Positions 12,612 through 23,102 of a stretch of 64,000 nt of DNA are shown one piece after another. The notes under the pieces were generated by a model. It searched no databases, had not been told where the DNA came from, and was given only the letters and a program-made list of their open reading frames with translations. Each line of letters begins with the position of its first letter. The first letter of the stretch is position 1. Source of the stretch: Hyperoodon ampullatus (Eukaryota; Chordata; Mammalia; Artiodactyla; Ziphiidae); the NCBI GenBank assembly GCA_949752795.1, contig OX457068.1, forward strand, positions 63,243,582 to 63,307,581, written 5' to 3'. A program made the position numbers and the translations under genes.

Positions 12612-13095
12612 TCAGCAGCAGTTGCAGGTGCCCGTGTGCACGCGCAGGATGCCGCGGCTGTGCAGGTGCAGGAAGTTGAAGATCTCGGAGGGCATGGCGT
12701 GGAAGCCCGGGCGGGGCTTGACGTTGTCGTAGTAGTGGTGGGTGATGTAGAGGCCCGAGGGGTTCATGGGGAAGGCCCAGAAGCCGAACAGGTGCACCTC
12801 CTCGCACAGTTCCAGCGCCGCCGTGGCCAGGATGAGGCCGGTGCTGATGCGCTTGGCGCGCACCCCGAGGGTGAGCCAGTAGCGCGACACGTTGACCAGG
12901 TACTGCGGGTGGAAGTAGTACACGGCCTGTGGCGACTCGAAGTCGTCCAGCACGTACTTGACGCGGATGGACACGTCGGTGTTGCGCGTGTTGTAGAATG
13001 CAGGCAGCAGCACGGACGCGTTCTCGTACACCTGCAGCACCCGGTAGAAGGGCCGCCGCCACTTCTCCAGCTTGTGGAACCTGGCGGGGGCGCAG
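12370..13095. other. CpG-rich island over the terminal coding exon
   Basis: CpG dinucleotides are dense by eye through the whole exon and about 240 bases beyond the stop codon, then fall off sharply on both sides. No start-site motif was recognised. It may be an intragenic island, or simply high third-position GC in the exon. A CpG count and observed/expected ratio were not computed. Confidence 0.6.
12612..13080 (-). CDS. ST8SIA5: ST8SIA5 terminal coding exon (exon 7): sialylmotifs S, III, VS
   Basis: The exon encodes residues 222-376 and the stop codon of alpha-2,8-sialyltransferase 5, a type II Golgi enzyme that adds alpha-2,8-linked sialic acid to gangliosides such as GD1a, GT1b and GD3 (known family role). 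The acceptor is ccgccag with G at 13080; that G completes Arg221 (AG|G). Visible motifs are sialylmotif S around 299-324 (ISTGLI...CEEVHLFGFWAF), motif III HHYYDN (335-340) and motif VS H348-AMPS-E353, whose histidine is catalytic in the family. Asn-X-Ser sequons occur at 241 and 284. C313 is expected to pair with C164 of motif L. The C-terminus is TCNCC; the human form as I recall it is TCSCC. The first 40 bases lie upstream of a GTG codon and are read only through splicing. The frame is intact and the length is as expected. Confidence 0.97.
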
Positions 13096-14148
13096 GGTGA
13101 GACGGGGCCCCGGGACCCTCCACTTGCCCCACCCCTGCACCCTGGGGTAGGAGCCTCTCAAGGCCACCCCCGCCTTCTTACGGCTCAGTCACTTAGCAGA
13201 TGAATGTCCGCCTTCCTCTGGGACGGTTATAGTTTTGTAAGCGAGTGCCGGAGAGGGCAATCTGGACCCAAAGGGACAACTATCTAGTGTGTCATTGAAG
13301 GGGAAGGGTAATACTTAACCCATACGGCTGAGAGTGCCCGGGGTGGGCTCAGAGGGGAAGGGGCGAGGGAGTGGAGGCTTCCCCTAGAGCCCTCAGGACT
13401 CACCTGTCCCGCCTTCCCCAAGGACTCACCTGTCACTGCCTTCCCCCAGTGAAGAACACCAAACCAGCTGCCTGTCCTCTGAGCCCTTCCTCCCCTCCCT
13501 CCCTCGCCTTTCTCATTACACTGAACAGCCCTCCCAGCTGGCTCACTGCGCCTCTCTCTGAATGCGCTCCCTCACTCAGCTGACTCCGTGTAAATGTGCC
13601 CGGGCATCTGACCGGATTTAACCACTCCCCCTCCTCTTACCCTTCATCTGACCTGGAGATGTAACTATGCCCCAGTTGGAGTTTTAACCCCATTAGCCCC
13701 TCCCCCAGGCCTCCCAGACAGAACCCCAGGAGGGGAGTCAGGAGGTGGGGTTGAGGTCTTTGCAGGAGGCTTCTCCCCACTGCCGGGCGGACAGTCCCCG
13801 TCACACACTGGGAAGCTCTCGGGCCCATCTCTAGGGGAAGAGAGTCTAGACCAGTGCTGTCCAAAAGAAATATAATGCAGGCCACAAATGTAATTTTAAA
13901 CGTTCTAGGAAGCACATTTAGAGAAGTAGAAAGAAGTAGGTGACCCCCAATATTATCATTTTAATATGTAATCAATATAAAACTTTAATGAGGTATAGAC
14001 CATCCTCTTTTTCATATTAAATTTTTTAAATCAAGTGTGTGTTTTGCACTTACAGATGGCACATCTCAATCTGGATAGTGCCCAGTGGCCGCACATGATG
14101 AATGGCTATCATATTGGACAGCACAGGTTTAGAAAGAGGGCCACTGAC
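13081..14148 (-). other. ST8SIA5: ST8SIA5 intron 6
   Basis: The intron of 1068 bases runs from donor gtcagt (14148) to acceptor ccgccag (13081). It contains a hAT-type DNA element at 13852-14126 and otherwise C-rich unique sequence at 13370-13640. No alternative exon was recognised. Confidence 0.9.
13852..14126. mobile_element. hAT-type nonautonomous DNA transposon
   Basis: The termini are inverted: CAGTGCTGTCC on the left and GGACAGCACAG on the right. The internal phrases 'aaaagaaatataatgc' and 'gtaatcaatataaaac' match the widespread mammalian Charlie-type element of this kind. The flanks gtctagac (13844-13851) and gtttagaa (14127-14134) agree at 6 of 8 positions, consistent with an 8-bp hAT target duplication. 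It has no coding capacity. Its right end is 22 bases from the exon 6 splice donor. Confidence 0.8.
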
Positions 14149-14241
14149 CTCTCTGTGATGATGCTGGGGTTCACCGTGACCACATCCGTCTTCACCCCTA
14201 CATCCATGGTGTACTTCTCCGAGATGGGGGGTAGGTTGCAC
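14149..14241 (-). CDS. ST8SIA5: ST8SIA5 coding exon 6: end of sialylmotif L
   Basis: The exon has 93 bases. The first base (G at 14241) completes Arg190 (CG|G), 30 codons follow (C191-E220), and AG is left for Arg221. The residues begin [10 protein letters not shown] and end VNPSIITE. C191-N-L is the end of the donor-binding sialylmotif L that starts in exon 5, and the NPS-containing segment lies beyond it. The acceptor is ttctgcag and the donor is GAGAG|gtcagt, both good matches. Exon length is a multiple of three with phase 2 at both ends, but skipping it would remove catalytic-domain core, so a functional skipped form is unlikely. Confidence 0.96.
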
Positions 14242-15018
14242 CTGCAGAAGAGATGAGGCAGCCCGACTGCATGTGGTATGTCATTTCTAGATGGAGCTGG
14301 GGTGTGGCGAAGAAAGGGCTGGTGATCATGTGGGCAGAGGGACACAGAGGAAACCAGCCGGGTGGAATCTTCGTGCCTGGGCATGGAAGGGCAAGTTCAA
14401 CCCCTTCCCTCACCAACCCTGGGTGACCCAATGGTTGTAGATCCACGACCCATGAGATCCCACTGCAGCCTCAACCCAAGTCTCTTTGCTTTAAGTTCTC
14501 ATTTTCAACCTATCTTCTTCACCCAGGCTAAAGAGGTAAATGAGGATCCCCAAAGAGATAAGAAGGGCTTCTACATACGGAAGAAGAAATACAAGTACAA
14601 GTGTCTAGCTTAGGTAAGGCCAGGGTGAAGCTCATATTGGTGTCAGCCACAAGACTACCCTGGTTCCAAGCGGTGCTTCCAGAAGAGTGGAACCCAACCA
14701 GAGAGGTGCCTGCCCAGACGACCTCACCAACAGATCTGCATGACCCCTGGGAGTCCTCAGTGTCTTCACATCTATTATGCTATTTGCTCCCATTCTTCAG
14801 ATGTGGAGACTGAGGACCTGAGAGATTCAACCCCTTGCAAGGGACAGAGCTAAAGGGGGAAGGGACAACCCAGAGCATGAGGTCCGCAGGGGTGGGGAGT
14901 GGGGATTAATCACGTAAATGGCAGCATTAGCAGGCTGGGGAACCAGAAAGGGGGCAGGCATGGAGGGGGAGGGCCATGGGGGCAGAAGTGGCAGGTGGAG
15001 ACCCGGGGCAATTCTTAC
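14242..15018 (-). other. ST8SIA5: ST8SIA5 intron 5
   Basis: A 777-base intron with donor gtaaga at 15018 and acceptor ttctgcag at 14242. The only repeat-like content is a MIR-related minus-strand piece near 14750-14830 ('cagatgtggagactgagg'). No other exon is seen. Confidence 0.88.
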
Positions 15019-15131
15019 CGGAAGACAAAGTCGGCACTGTTGATCTCCCTCCCGCAGCGGCTGTTCTTTAGGATGCCCCCATTGCCTACCACGGCACATT
15101 TCTTAAATTGGGACCGGTAGTAGGGCATGTC
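15019..15131 (-). CDS. ST8SIA5: ST8SIA5 coding exon 5: sialylmotif L
   Basis: The exon has 113 bases: 37 whole codons (D153-F189) plus CG for Arg190. It opens [11 protein letters not shown] and contains the heart of sialylmotif L, C164[13 protein letters not shown]178-G, then the EINSADFVF segment. Motif L binds the CMP-sialic acid donor in this family. C164 is the conserved cysteine that pairs with the motif S cysteine. The acceptor is ctccccag; the donor is TTCCG|gtaaga, a strong site. Both the residues and the phase join to exons 4 and 6 without a gap. Confidence 0.97.
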
Positions 15132-15229
15132 CTGGGGAGACAGGGGCACAGCTGTCAGAGGCAATGCCACCCCTGCCTTCATCTGGTGCTCTCACCTCTG
15201 TGCCCACGTCCACCTCCACTCCTCGTAGC

Positions 15230-15380
15230 CTCACAAGACAGCCTTGTAGTCAATGTGGGAGAAAAGTGGTTATTCCACTTTGCAAATGAAAAAAGAGGTC
15301 AAAAGCTTTGTTCTCAGTTCCACAGGCAACTAGGAATGAGCTAGAACTGGAAGCCAGATCTCCACAGCCTTTTTCAATAA
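15230..15380 (-). mobile_element. MIR SINE fragment
   Basis: On the plus strand the reversed MIR order is visible: 'ccactttgcaaatgaaaaaa', then 'cacaggcaactaggaatgag', then 'ctggaagccagatctccaca'. It is diverged and partial. Confidence 0.6.
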
Positions 15381-16383
15381 GCCCTGGGATGCCTCCAGTT
15401 TCCAGAAAGACGAGAGTACAAGTTATGGCTAACCCTGCTTGCCTTTGGTTTTCCCAGTGGAAGCTCAGCTTCTTTTACTTCTAGTCCACATATTTTAACG
15501 GTTAATGCAGACCTTCTGGGAGATGACAGTAGCAGAGATGTGGCAGAGCCACTAGGGACCAGGGCCCTAACCCTAGCCCTCACCCCTTTCAGCTCAGGGT
15601 AAGGTACAGACCCTCCCTCTGCTCCATGGGGAGGGCACAGGCCTGGGATAGAAAGGTCGTATAGACCGGGACAGATGCCAGGACTTGGTAGCAGCAGAGA
15701 CAAGTGACGAGGGGTGGGCAAGCAAGGCCACACCAGGGGAGCAGTGAGAGACAGGGACACTGGGATCTCTGTCAAGAAAAAGCGTTGAGTGCAGGGAGCC
15801 CAGGACTCACTCTAGTAATGATGGCAGCCACGGGGTCACTGGGAGGGAGCATCCCCCAGCGCTCCAACCTGGTCATACCTCGGCTGGTGGTGTTACCTTG
15901 GTCTGGGCGCTGGCTGCCCACAAAGACTCCCTGGGCATGCTTTCCAGGGGACCACAGGCAAGTAGGCAGGAAAAAGCAAATACTGGCCTGATTAGGAGAC
16001 CTGGTTCTAGGCCACGTCCCCATTCTAGGCCTCGTGGGCATCCTGAGGCAGGTGGGACCAGGCAGGCTCAGGGCACGAGTGTAGACCCAGAGTCCAGGGT
16101 AGGGTGACCAACCATCCCAGCTGGCTCAGGACTAGGGCACTTTGCTTGGGATGCAGGACTTATATTTGGTCAAACCAGGATTGGGCACCCTTAGTCCACG
16201 GACCCAGTTCAATCCTGGTTTTGCCCCACAATGAGGTGAGGAAACCACAGACAAGTGTTTTGAGCTCTCGGTGACTTGGTTTTGTAAATTTTGTAAAATT
16301 TATTACAAATTAAACTTTGTAATTTGTAAAATAAGAATAGTAACGTGTATTTCCTGTGGCTCTACATTTGAGACGATGTAAAG

Positions 16384-16589
16384 CAGAGCTTCTCAACTTG
16401 GCACTACTGATACTTTGGAGCAGCTCATTCCTTGTTGCGGGGGCTGGCTGCGCACTGTAGAATGTGTAGCAGCATCTCTGGCCTCTTCCCACTAGACGCC
16501 AGGAGCATCCTCCCGTCATGACAAGCAAAAGCATCTCCAGACGTTACAAAATGTCTCCACCTCCCTGTCCCCCACGTTGAGAACCACTG
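16384..16589. mobile_element. hAT-type nonautonomous DNA element
   Basis: The left end CAGAGCTTCTCAAC and right end GTTGAGAACCACTG are near-perfect inverted repeats. The interior has 'tggcactactgatactttgg' and 'tagcagcatctctggcctct', typical of this Charlie-like family. A second copy of the same family lies at 51275-51507. Confidence 0.78.
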
Positions 16590-17064
16590 GAGTAGACGAA
16601 AAGCTTACCCACTGCAGTGCTTGGCGCAGAGGTGTCTCTGCAAGGGGACCAGGTGGTTATTACGGGATGGCCCTGAAGTTACCCTCCATCTCTGTCACCC
16701 AGAGGCTGCCGGGCAGCTTTCCTCCTATCTCACACCAGCTGGCCAGCCCTGCGTGACAGTGGCCCTGGTCAGCACCTGGGGCTTACGTTGGAACCAACTG
16801 CCAGACAAGCATCACGGAAAATCCCACTACAATGGGATCATCAGCAATTAGGCTAAATCCAAAGGAGATGCTGCACCTGTCTGTGGGAGACTGTCCTTCT
16901 TCATGGCACATTTTCCCTGGAGGGACAGGCTCTGGTAACCGGGACGGGGAAAACAAGGGCGTCTCATGGTCAGTGGGGGGAACTGCACTGTTTGACTTTG
17001 ACCAGAGAAAGAATAAAAACAAAGTCCTTTTTGGAGAGATCATCAAGGGCTTTTTATGTTCTAT

Positions 17065-17230
17065 GTCCGTGTTTCTCACACTTCTGTAAATCAAAAACTA
17101 CCTGGGTACTTTCTGAAAATATACATCCTTAGCTCCATCCCAGAACCACAGAATCAGAATCTTCAGGGTCGGGGTAGGGGCCCAAGAAGCTGCATATTTT
17201 TCAACCCCCCCAAAAAAAGTCACCTTAGGG
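17065..17230. mobile_element. MER5-like hAT fragment
   Basis: The segment has 'tgtttctcacacttctgtaa' followed by 'aaccacagaatcagaatctt', a degenerate MER5 layout. One end is lost. Confidence 0.5.
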
Positions 17231-17267
17231 AAGTTTGGGAAATACTTCTATATCACATGCTCTAATT

Positions 17268-17555
17268 CGGGGGTGGTAAATTAATGTCTGTGGGCCACAT
17301 CTGACCCACCACCTATTTCTGTACAGCCGGCAAGCTAAGAATAGATTTTATATTTTTTAAGTGTGGGAAAAAAGAATACTTTGTGATGTGTAAAACATAT
17401 AAAATTCAAATTTCAATGTCTAATGGGAACTAAAGCGTTATTGGGACCCAGCCACACTCTGTTGCTTACTCGTGTCTGTGGCTGCTTCATGCTAGAACGA
17501 TAAAGGTGAGTAGCTGTGACAGAGACCATATGGCCTGCATATTTGGCAACCCCTG
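17268..17555 (+). mobile_element. hAT-type nonautonomous DNA element
   Basis: The left end is C-GGGGGTGGTAAA and the right end TTTGGCAACCCCTG, degenerate inverted repeats. The interior reads 'gtgggccacatctgaccca', 'aaattcaaatttcaatgtct' and 'gagaccatatggcctgca', as in the widespread 'caggggttggcaaac' element. Confidence 0.75.
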
Positions 17556-18847
17556 TTCCACTTCCCTGGGCCTCAGTGGCCCATCCCCATGGCCCTCCTT
17601 GCATCCATATGTTATACCTGAGCTGTGTGTCACCCACTGGCATTACCTGCAAGTTCACCTGCTGTCACCAGTCTCACGTTCCAGGCCTTGAAAGACCCAC
17701 CTCGTAAAGACGACTCACACCCCATCGTCCTCCAGCGCTGCTGTGGGAGGGTATGTTTGACACCCGTCCACCTCCAGCTCCCCCCCACTTCTCCCCTCCC
17801 CCCCACCCAGGCCCAGTCATACCAGTGCACTCTGGTGCTCGGAGCAAGAATGCAGGGAACCCCTGGGCTTTGCTTCATGAGCACTCCCCAGAGCAGGGCA
17901 GCCCAGCCCCTCACATTTCATCCAGCAAGAACTGAACCCGCCCCGCCCCCTAGTTTGCTAGAACGCCAGCAGTTCTACAAACTGGACCCACTAAACCCTG
18001 CCCTGGGCTGGCACTCTCCAGGGGGTGCCTATAAACACCTTGCATGGAACCTTCCTCTTCAGGTGGTAACCATCCTCATCCACTGAACATACAGGCTCCA
18101 GGGTCCCTTCTCCAAGGGTCTGGTGCAACGATTAGGCCAGAAGCGCCTGCCTGTGCCTGGCTTCCGTGATCTGGGCACTTTGCTCACATGGGTCACTCAT
18201 TCTGTGGTCCCCCTGGCCAAGGAGACTCATGCTGGCCCTGAATGAACAGCCTCCCTCCAGACTTCTCATAAGTGAAGGAAAAAATAATAATAAATGTCTC
18301 TATTGTTTAAGTCTCTGATATTTTAGATTTTCTGTTCTAAGCAGCCAAACCTATTCCTAGTCCAAACCCCAGTGTCACAGACAGTGAGAGTGAAGCCTTG
18401 GAAGACAAAAAGGACTGCCCAAGGTCAGCCAATACGAGATCAATCTTTCAGTGCTTTACTTTGTATGGTTTGCGGTTTCTTGTGCACACAACCTTTGCAT
18501 GCACATTTTTGCTCTTGTGCCTCCCTCGGGTTGGGGACAAATGCTTAATCCTGCTCCCAGATAGCTTCGGGATGTTCTTTGCAAGCAAGGCAATAACCAA
18601 AACTTCACAACCACTTTCTTGCCAAAAGTCATTCAAGTAACAGCCAGTTGGCATTCTTTGTGCTCAGACAGAACCCCCAGGAACCCTGGAGGACAGTCTA
18701 CCGAGCCTAAGAGAATGGCAAGCCAGGACTAGGACAGCTGGGTGCAAGGCACAGCTGAGTGATGCTACGCCACACGGACATGGCCACAGAGGGCCCTACT
18801 GGGTCAGCTCCATTGTCCCACCCAGACCGCCCTGCCTAAAGCAGCAC

Positions 18848-18992
18848 CTTGGGAAACATGTGGAAGATCTCCCGGTTGATGTGGTAGATGCCGCTGGTGT
18901 CCACCTCATACTTGAGTTTCGTCCCCAGGGGCGTGTTCTTCTGGGTGGTGAAGAGGAAGGAGGGGGCATTGCAGCACCTGGACAGAGTGGAC
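18848..18992 (-). CDS. ST8SIA5: ST8SIA5 coding exon 4: stem to catalytic domain
   Basis: The exon has 145 bases. G at 18992 completes Lys104 (AA|G) and 48 codons follow, S105-K152, ending in phase 0. The residues begin STLSRCCNAP, include TPLGTKLKYEVD, and end EIFHMFPK, so the junction with exon 5 reads MFPK-DMPYY as in the known protein. The paired cysteines C110-C111 lie at the entry to the catalytic domain. The acceptor is cccggcag. The donor is CCCAAG|gtgctg, which has GT but a poor match at +3 to +5. Residue 148 is His; I recall Arg in human. Confidence 0.96.
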
Positions 18993-21900
18993 CTGCCGGG
19001 CAGGAGATAAACGGAGAGAGACCAGTGACACAGGGCAGGGCAGAGCCTCTCAGAGAACAGAGGGGTCATGGAACTGAGGTCCCTTGGGGAGGCCAGGGAG
19101 CACCATACTTTCCCACCCACCCCTTCCCCTGCCCCCCGCACCTCTGCTTCAACACTCCTCCCAATGTCCAAGCCTTTCAGGGTCCAGCCTGGTCTCCCTC
19201 TGTGAGCTCCCAGCTGCCCTGTCCCCACTGGCCGCATTGGCCTCTAAAGGCCCAGAGCACAGACTGGGCATCACTCACTTCATCATCTGTCAACTCCCTC
19301 TCCGCTTGAGCGAAAGCCCCTGCGTGGCAGGGACCCTGCCTCTCCGGACCCTGCACAATGTCAGACATGTAGGGGTCAACTACCAAGTCCTGCCAACTGC
19401 GGGCTGAAGCATCCCCCACGTGAGATTTCACAAGAGCCGCTAAGCCTTCTACTACTTCCCAGAAATGCTTCCTTATCCAGCTCTAAAGGAAAACACAGGC
19501 ATGAGAGCTCTTCCTTGGTTCTTGGCCCCCATATCTGACTCTAGACAAGGCTAACCCTGTCTGATGGGGTCAAAAAGCAAGACATACACAGTCAACAGAA
19601 ATGTGCCATTTCAGTGATTTACAAACTGTCTTAGGAATAGGGGAGGGTCAGAAATTGGGCTGGTGGGTTGATACTGGATGACTGCCTGCAGAAAGTGGAA
19701 CCTGGCTTCCAAAAGTTTTAAGGAGTTCATTATTTAAAAACAAGAAAATCACTGTGGTTTTCACTGACAAAAACACTCAAACATGAGCTACAGAAAGGTT
19801 AAAGCTCAGACGATGCAAGCAGGCTTAAAAAAAACAGCCTTCAAGGGAGAGTGGGGCTGTGAGGCGGGCTTGGGAGCTAGCCAGGCCAGAGAATCCTGAT
19901 TTTCTCTTCTCTGCAGCTGGTGTTCCGCCCGGCAGTGTATTCTTCCAGGGTGCCTGCAAGGCTTGGTGATGGGGTCAGATCCTAGGCAAATCCTGCTGCC
20001 CTATCCTGGGGACCCAAAGCCCCACCCTGGCTGCAGAGGGGCTGGATTTGACAAAGGATGCAAAATGCCACCCTCTCACAGGGGGCTGTGAGCCCACGAG
20101 GACCCACTTTCTCCACAAACAGCAGCAGGGGGCCAGTACACACTGGCCTTCATCGCCCAACGCTGGCTCTGGGCACAGTTACATCCAGCCTCTGGGCAGC
20201 CCTGGGAGGAATGGAACACCATCTCCATGGAGTCTGGATGATGACCACTAACTAAAGTTGAGGACGAGCTTTCTGGAAAATCCACACCGAAGGTGTGGGA
20301 TGGAAACTTGAGCCGCCAACCTGGCGTCAAGAGGCCTGGCTTCTAGTTTCTGCTCAGCCCCCACCAGCTGTGGGGCTTCGGGCAGGTCTCTTCCCCTCTC
20401 TGAGCCTCCGTTTCCTCAACTGTAGAATGCAGGGGCTGGCTCTTCTGACCCTCTGTAATCCTGTGACTCCAGATTGCCAAAGCCAGGAAGGCTGTACCCA
20501 TTATTTTTTGTGACTTTATCTCTTGCAGGGACTTCACTGGGGAGATCAGTTGGCTGCCGGCCATAGAGAGCGGCCTTTCCTGGGGAGGGTTGGGTTTTAA
20601 AATGTGACTGAGTCTTCCCAGGGGCAAGGCCAGAGGCCTGGCCAGGCAGGAGCCATAGGTCAGCATTATAAACCAGCATCTGGCTGGTCCAGAAACTCCA
20701 TTTTGTCAGCCCACTGGTGAGTACCCAAGTGAGGGAGATTGACTCAAACTAACCAAGCTCACGAGTGACTGATATATAAACCAGAGTGCCAGTGTGTCCA
20801 TGTGTAAGCAGTAGGGCGGGGGAGGGCCTCTGTTACAGGATTCCTTTCCTGTCACTGGAATGCTCATGCCTGTGCTCTAGCACACTCCCCCATCCCACCC
20901 CACTTCACTGCACCAGGTTCTTGCGCCTAAATTAAGAATCTCATCATCATTCAATGAGCTTGTAATGAGAGCAAAGGGGGACGACCAACTGGCCTTGAAG
21001 CTTTTCCCATTCAGAGCATAGCAAGACTGGATGTCACTTCTCTTTCCCCCACCGCCAGAAAGGTCTCAGCTCCCCCAGAGCCTCTGCCCGGATCGTGCTG
21101 GCTGATCCCTGCCAAAGGCTCCCCCACGGATCCTGGTTTTTCTCTTGCCACATCATCTTCCCGTTGCTACATTATTTCCTTAGGTATGTGAATCCCACTG
21201 GCGAGGCTTCTGTCCAGCTCTCAGCCTGGACAACATCCTTTGGCATCTCACTGACCTCGTCCACGCTGAGCGCTTATCAGTGTGCCCTCGGTGTGCTTGG
21301 GCCTCCCCGTCATGCACCACCCGCAATATCGCTTCGCTCTAAAGGTGGAATTGGGGCTGCATTTACAGCACAGACCTTGGACCTGTTGCCCACCTTCTAG
21401 TCTATGATACGTGGGTCTCTGCAAACTACTGCCGGGCCTTAGCTGGGTTTCTGCCGTCTCCTAGAGGCATCTGGTTGGGGGCTGCTGGCACCTGCAGCAC
21501 GTTCCTAAAACGCGCCACTTAAAACTGCCTCTCAACTTGGCCCAGAACTGCAACAAACTGGAACAAATGACTTATACAGAAAATACAAAATACTTAGTGT
21601 TATTTGCTTTTCACAGCTTCCTGTGTAGGATTCCTTCATGCAGATGGCTCTTCAGCACATTCAGACTGCAGCCTGAGTTGCTAAAATCCAGTTTATACAC
21701 ACGTTCCCAGGATTCTGTCAATTCCATCCAATAAGGTCTACCCTGCACTAAAATCATACCATTAACTCCTAGAATTTTAGAGTGGAGAGGCCCCTATAAC
21801 TCACCACTAATCACAGAGACTGTCTGCACATCTGCTAGGCTCTCAAAGACAGGAGAACATTAAGATACAGCTTTTGCCTCCTGGGAGCTTAGAACCTGTC

Positions 21901-22388
21901 AGTTTCGGTTAGAGAGCAGTTAGGGAATAAGCTACAGCAGGGCTCCAGTGGCTGGTCTAGGCTGTAGAAGCCCAAGTGCTCTGAGAAGGAGAGGACTGCT
22001 ACGTTAGAGCAGCTGCCCAAGGAGCGGGGTGGGGAACGGGGTAAGGCCATGGAAGATGCTTAATGTACCTGAACGCATGGGCCTCCTGGAGACCTCAAAC
22101 ACCTCACCTCACCGTCAGGGGCTGTACTGGAGACGATAACACTGACCACACAGGGCTGCTGCCAGGACTAAAGGCAGGGACATGGCGGACAACACCCAGC
22201 AAGACGCCAGCCTCAGCCTGTGTGCTGAGTCAGAACCTCCCCGCTCCCGGATTCCAAAGCCCAATCAGAGTCAGCTCTGGGGAAGATGTCCCTGGGGGCT
22301 GGCCTTTCAGGACGAGGGAGATCTGAAGAGGTGGCCGGGAGGACCATATGAGCAGAAGGGCTGGGGAGCACAGACGAGTCATAGATAC
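18993..22388 (-). other. ST8SIA5: ST8SIA5 intron 3
   Basis: A 3396-base intron. It contains a plus-strand MIR at about 20315-20465 and otherwise largely unique sequence. About 21100-21400 is unique by eye, and 21760-21980 resembles an old, unassigned interspersed repeat. No additional exon was recognised. Confidence 0.85.
20315..20465 (+). mobile_element. MIR SINE
   Basis: It reads 'ctggcttctagtttctgctc', 'tgtggggcttcgggcaggtc', then 'ctgagcctccgtttcctcaa', a clear MIR 5' half and core. Confidence 0.72.
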
Positions 22389-22475
22389 TTGAACTGGTTG
22401 GCTTCAGAGATGTCCATCGCCCATTTGCACATCTGGAGGCTCTTCCACCTGTCGAACAGCTCCAACTGCTTCACC
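22389..22475 (-). CDS. ST8SIA5: ST8SIA5 coding exon 3: luminal stem
   Basis: The exon has 87 bases: G at 22475 completes Met75 (AT|G), 28 codons V76-F103, and AA for Lys104. The residues read VKQLELFDRW...CKWAMDIS...NQF. The acceptor is cactcccaag, and the donor is CAGTTCAA|gtatct, a weak match after GT. The length is a multiple of three with phase 2 at both ends, so it can be skipped in frame. Residue 96 is Asp (codon GAC), giving D-I-S where the human protein, as I recall it, has the glycosylation sequon N-I-S. The open frame is visible only through splicing because it is too short to stand out alone. Confidence 0.94.
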
Positions 22476-22620
22476 CTTGGGAGTGGAGAGCAGAGACTGC
22501 ATGAAAGGGCCAGGCTGGACAACGTCACCATCCCCAAACATGCCCCCTTCCTGTCCCCCCTTATGCCAGATCCTGGGCTGGTCCTTTGTATTAACTGTAT
22601 TTTCTAATTTGCTGTACTCT

Positions 22621-23102
22621 TGATTCTCTGGCATCTGGGGCCTTGTGAATTCCTAGAGATAGCCAACCACTCTCCTGCAAGCATGCCTTCCATACACACC
22701 TCAGCTAGTCCAGAACCCACACCTTCAACCACCTCCTTTATGAACAGGGCCACTAGTCCCCGCCCTCATCAGCCCAGAGCTGGGGATCAGACAACCAGGG
22801 GCAGTCCTTATGCCCCAGAGCCCACTGAAATTATTCAAACTAGCCAGTCGTGAACCTTTTTATCCTGCCTTGTCCATTCCTCTCCACGAAAACCACAATA
22901 AAGGGTCTCACCTCTGCTTTGCCCTCATCCCTTTGCCTCCTGACCAACCCTGGTGCTTCCCCATGTGTCCCTGCATGGTGTGCCATGCCTCCTGTCTCTA
23001 GGGATCTGTGAGCATAAGAACGTCTTCCTTCACAATAGCCTTTTGCATGTCTGTGTGTCTTACTATATGTGATCAAAACAAATCCCGGCACATTTTAAAA
23101 CA
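22621..23102 (+). mobile_element. Solo LTR-like element, copy 1
   Basis: The segment starts TG and ends CA and is recognisably related to 37403-37924 along its whole length. Shared blocks include 'catctggggcctt', 'agagcccactgaaattattc', 'actagcca' and 'ctgtttctagagatctgt'-type sequence. An 'aataaa' lies at 22900 in a position fitting an LTR polyadenylation signal. Internal retroviral sequence is absent. No target duplication was found, so the family assignment is inference from structure. Confidence 0.5.

Larger units (their letters stand above)
15132..18847 (-). other. ST8SIA5: ST8SIA5 intron 4
   Basis: A 3716-base intron. It holds a MIR on the minus strand at about 15230-15380, three hAT-type pieces (16384-16589, 17065-17230, 17268-17555) and a MIR-like fragment near 18370-18440. 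The rest is unique sequence with no recognised exon. Confidence 0.85.

Noticed and set aside
12579..13100. 173-codon plus-strand frame opposite ST8SIA5 exon 7
   Set aside because: Antisense shadow of a CpG-rich exon, with Val/Gly/Arg-rich composition and no family resemblance.
12286..13167. 293-codon minus-strand frame overlapping the last ST8SIA5 exon
   Set aside because: It is the wrong reading frame of the real exon: Arg/Pro/Ala-rich, and it runs through the splice acceptor.
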